Shown: in pieces, positions 6,347 through 7,876 of the stretch
How the letters are laid out: every line of letters starts with the position of its first letter
How positions within the stretch are numbered: position 1 is the first letter of the stretch
Assembly (NCBI GenBank): GCA_027316975.1
Contig: DAHVFL010000211.1
Span: 1-7,876 of the forward strand
Direction of reading: 5' to 3'
Length of the DNA stretch: 7,876 nucleotides
Source of the DNA: Chloroflexota bacterium
GTDB lineage: Bacteria; Chloroflexota; Ktedonobacteria; Ktedonobacterales; Ktedonobacteraceae
Notes under the pieces: model-generated
What the model saw: the letters and a program-made list of their open reading frames with translations, nothing else
The model's database searches: none
Told to the model about the DNA's origin: nothing
Position numbers and translations under genes: made by a program

Positions 6347-6392
6347 AAAACGCAGACACGCTTCCATCCCCGCATTCATTCGTATAGGGTAC

Positions 6393-6428
6393 GGGCGGGG
6401 CTTCGCCGCTCTTGCGGCCCTCCCGCCC
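6393..6428. repeat. GC-rich nested stem-loop
   Basis: The outer stem is GGGCGGG (6393-6399) with CCCGCCC (6422-6428). The inner stem is GCCGC (6405-6409) with GCGGC (6414-6418) around a TCTT loop. It lies just beyond the end of nfi. No T run follows on either strand, so it may be a repeat remnant or a GC-rich terminator-like structure. Confidence 0.45.
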
Positions 6429-6461
6429 TGGTCGCGTATGTCCCCACCCTGTAAGCCTCCC

Positions 6462-7175
6462 TTAGGAGAACAGCGTTCGCTGCTGTTCTCCATCCGGTTC
6501 GCGCCAATCATTTTGCTTTGAGAGCTTATCGGCCTGGCGCGTCGGCTCCGGCAATCGATAGCCCCTGGCGCATTGCAGCACAAAGCGGATACTGCTTTCC
6601 AGGCCAATGCGATGCCCCAACGAAATGATCATGGGCTTCACCCGCGTGCGGGTGCGTACCGCCGCCCCAATAGTCTCGCCGCGATACTTCAACGGCAGCC
6701 ACGCCCCCACTTCCTTGCTCAATTCCGATTCTTCATAGTGGCCGGTCAGGATAGATTTAGCGCAGCCGATGGTAGGCACATCGAGCCACAGGCCCAGGTG
6801 CGCGCCAATGCCCAGGCGGCGCGGGTGCGCGATGCCCTGTCCATCCACCATTACCAGGTCGGGCTGCTGCTTCAATTGCGCGAATGCGCCAAGAATACAG
6901 GGGATTTCACGAAACGAAAGCAAACCCGGAATATACTCCATACGTATCGGCTCTTCATACACATGCTTCTCCAGTATCTCCAACGCTGGAAAGGAGAGCA
7001 GCGCCACGGCAGCCCGCGCCATGCCATTCCGCTCGTTAATCGCCATATCTACACCCGCGATAGTATGCACCTCCCCAAAGCGGTCTTCGCGAATGATACG
7101 CCGCGCCAGTTCCTTTTGCAGGGCAACCGCCTGCGCCGCAGTGAGATCCCACTCGTGTAATGGTTCTTGTACCAT
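6462..7175 (-). CDS. nfi: Endonuclease V (deoxyinosine 3' endonuclease)
   Basis: A 237-residue DNA repair nuclease that nicks the second phosphodiester bond 3' of deoxyinosine, starting repair of deaminated adenine; it is cytoplasmic and metal dependent. The catalytic residues are visible: D43 in AGVDMA, E90 in the block YIPGLLSFRE (81-90) that also provides the wedge tyrosine Y81, and D111 in VDGQG (110-114), followed by H117-P-R-R-L-G. The later GCAKS (about 137-141) and the RT-RV-P segment are also typical. A tail of about 25 charged or polar residues follows the conserved core and makes the protein slightly longer than the E. coli enzyme. The ATG lies 5 bases after the methyltransferase stop. 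The only ribosome-site-like sequence, GGAGG, is 13 bases upstream inside the preceding gene, so translational coupling is likely. Confidence 0.96.
   Translation of the reverse strand: MVQEPLHEWDLTAAQAVALQKELARRIIREDRFGEVHTIAGVDMAINERNGMARAAVALLSFPALEILEKHVYEEPIRMEYIPGLLSFREIPCILGAFAQLKQQPDLVMVDGQGIAHPRRLGIGAHLGLWLDVPTIGCAKSILTGHYEESELSKEVGAWLPLKYRGETIGAAVRTRTRVKPMIISLGHRIGLESSIRFVLQCARGYRLPEPTRQADKLSKQNDWREPDGEQQRTLFS
6465..6491. terminator. Perfect 10-bp hairpin inside the 3' end of nfi
   Basis: GGAGAACAGC (6465-6474) and GCTGTTCTCC (6482-6491) pair perfectly around a 7-base GTTCGCT loop. The hairpin encodes the last residues of the endonuclease, and the stop codon (6462-6464) follows directly on the minus strand. 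No T run follows, so classical intrinsic termination is not shown. It may stabilise the message end or slow transcription. Confidence 0.4.
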
Positions 7176-7180
7176 CGTTT

Positions 7181-7876
7181 CTAGCGCGCCTCCGCCACAA
7201 AAATCATACGCGGGCTATCATGCTCGTACTGGCTCAGATCATAGTTGCCATACACATCCTTGACCATAAAACCGGCCTGTTCGAGCAGCAGTTCCGCCTC
7301 GTTGCGCTCAAACAGGTACAATTGTGTCCGCGTAATAGTGCGCCGCACAGCCTCGCCCTGCTTATGCATATCATAAAAATGCGTCAGGTCGAGCAGGTGC
7401 ATGGTGGAAGACGATGCCGGGCTGACAAAGTGCGTAATCATGCTGCCATCTTCCGTCTGCCACGTCCCCTGGTGCAGCATTTGCCCGCCCATGCTCTCCA
7501 TATAACGCGCATCCTCATTGCTGATGTCCAGAATGAAGCTGCCACTGGCAGTCAGGTGCGCGCGTATAGCCGCCAAGGCCTGCTGCTGCGCCTTGCGCGT
7601 GACCATATGCCCGAACGAGCCAAGCGCGATAAACGCCATATGGAACTTCTTCCCCAGCTGCAACGTGCGCATATCCTGCTGCGCCAGCGTGCAACGCGCA
7701 GCAACATCTTCTGTCTCAAGCGCGACACGCGCCAGGTCAAGCATTCTGGCGGACGTATCAACACCCGTGATTTCATAGCCCGCGCGCGCCAGTGGCAAAA
7801 GCAACCGCCCGCTGCCGCAGGCCAATTCGAGCAGCGGCCCACCGCGCAGCTCCGCGAAATTCATATACAGGTCTAC
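7181..7876 (-). CDS. Class I SAM-dependent methyltransferase (partial, 5' end outside window)
   Basis: 231 residues are visible and the frame is open to the window edge. An internal ATG at 7864 exists, but the residues before it (VDLY) match the usual approach to motif I, so the true start is probably upstream. Motif I is LLELACGSGRLLLPLA, followed by the acidic strand end GVDTS, an adenine-side QQDMRTL, and the FIALGSFGHM segment after motif III. The C-terminus has the beta hairpin pattern ending RMIFVAEAR seen in small-molecule methyltransferases of this fold. The methyl acceptor cannot be told from the sequence. It lies directly upstream of nfi in the same operon, but no shared pathway is obvious. 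Confidence 0.9.
   Translation of the reverse strand, partial: VDLYMNFAELRGGPLLELACGSGRLLLPLARAGYEITGVDTSARMLDLARVALETEDVAARCTLAQQDMRTLQLGKKFHMAFIALGSFGHMVTRKAQQQALAAIRAHLTASGSFILDISNEDARYMESMGGQMLHQGTWQTEDGSMITHFVSPASSSTMHLLDLTHFYDMHKQGEAVRRTITRTQLYLFERNEAELLLEQAGFMVKDVYGNYDLSQYEHDSPRMIFVAEAR

Larger units (their letters stand above)
6009..6461. other. Convergent intergenic region made of diverged dispersed repeats, no gene
   Basis: These 453 bases separate the ends of the kinase (plus) and nfi (minus). Open frames here have no family signature, and they cross the repeats and run into flanking genes antisense. The region contains two copies of a 57-base GC-rich unit, an outward-inverted GTAGGGAC pair, a CATCCTGAGCG-type palindromic repeat and a GC-rich nested stem-loop. 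No clear intrinsic terminator with a T run was found for either flanking gene, so the GC-rich stems may serve that purpose. Confidence 0.75.

Noticed and set aside
6066..6521. 151-codon plus-strand open frame after the kinase
   Set aside because: It reads through dispersed repeats and into the end of nfi antisense; its composition is Pro/Arg/Ser-rich, as expected from GC-rich noncoding DNA.
6573..7160. 195-codon plus-strand open frame opposite nfi
   Set aside because: It is the antisense shadow of endonuclease V, in which all catalytic motifs are on the minus strand.

Overview
The window is a 7.9 kb chromosomal segment, GC-rich in its genes, from a bacterium. The gene styles, the GC-rich coding DNA and the dispersed TAGGGAC-type and CATCCTGAGCG-type repeats suggest a soil Chloroflexota such as a member of the Ktedonobacteria. 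That placement is an inference from memory of such genomes and not a proof.

Left part (1-1710): two divergent regulatory genes. On the minus strand, cut by the window edge, lies a MerR-type DNA-binding protein fused to a cobalamin-binding region of the CarH/LitR type. It carries the W-x9-EH signature of B12 photoreceptors and an E-x-H motif that would supply the lower cobalt ligand. Facing away on the plus strand is an ECF sigma factor. This arrangement resembles the litR/litS pair of Streptomyces, in which a B12 light sensor controls an adjacent ECF sigma factor. The AT-rich gap between them holds an array of 11-bp-phased repeats (best units TGTACA and TGTAGA) across the presumed sigma promoter. 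The spacing and sequence are those expected of a CarH operator. This is the most interesting part of the window.

Centre (1736-3895): mnmG (gidA), a tRNA-modification gene with its own strong sigma-70-type promoter. Then 4155-6008: a two-gene operon for an OmpR-family response regulator and a soluble PAS-containing histidine kinase whose PAS region carries a striking cysteine cluster.

Right part: a 453-base convergent gap (6009-6461) without a gene, packed with diverged short repeats and inverted repeats. It is followed on the minus strand by nfi (endonuclease V, repair of deaminated adenine) and, just upstream of it with a 5-base gap, a class I SAM-dependent methyltransferase that runs off the window.

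A plausible reading is that light, via B12, releases repression of the sigma factor and so of an unseen photoprotective regulon. The remaining genes are housekeeping or signalling functions not obviously tied to that switch. No RNA gene, CRISPR array, transposase or cobalamin riboswitch was seen.
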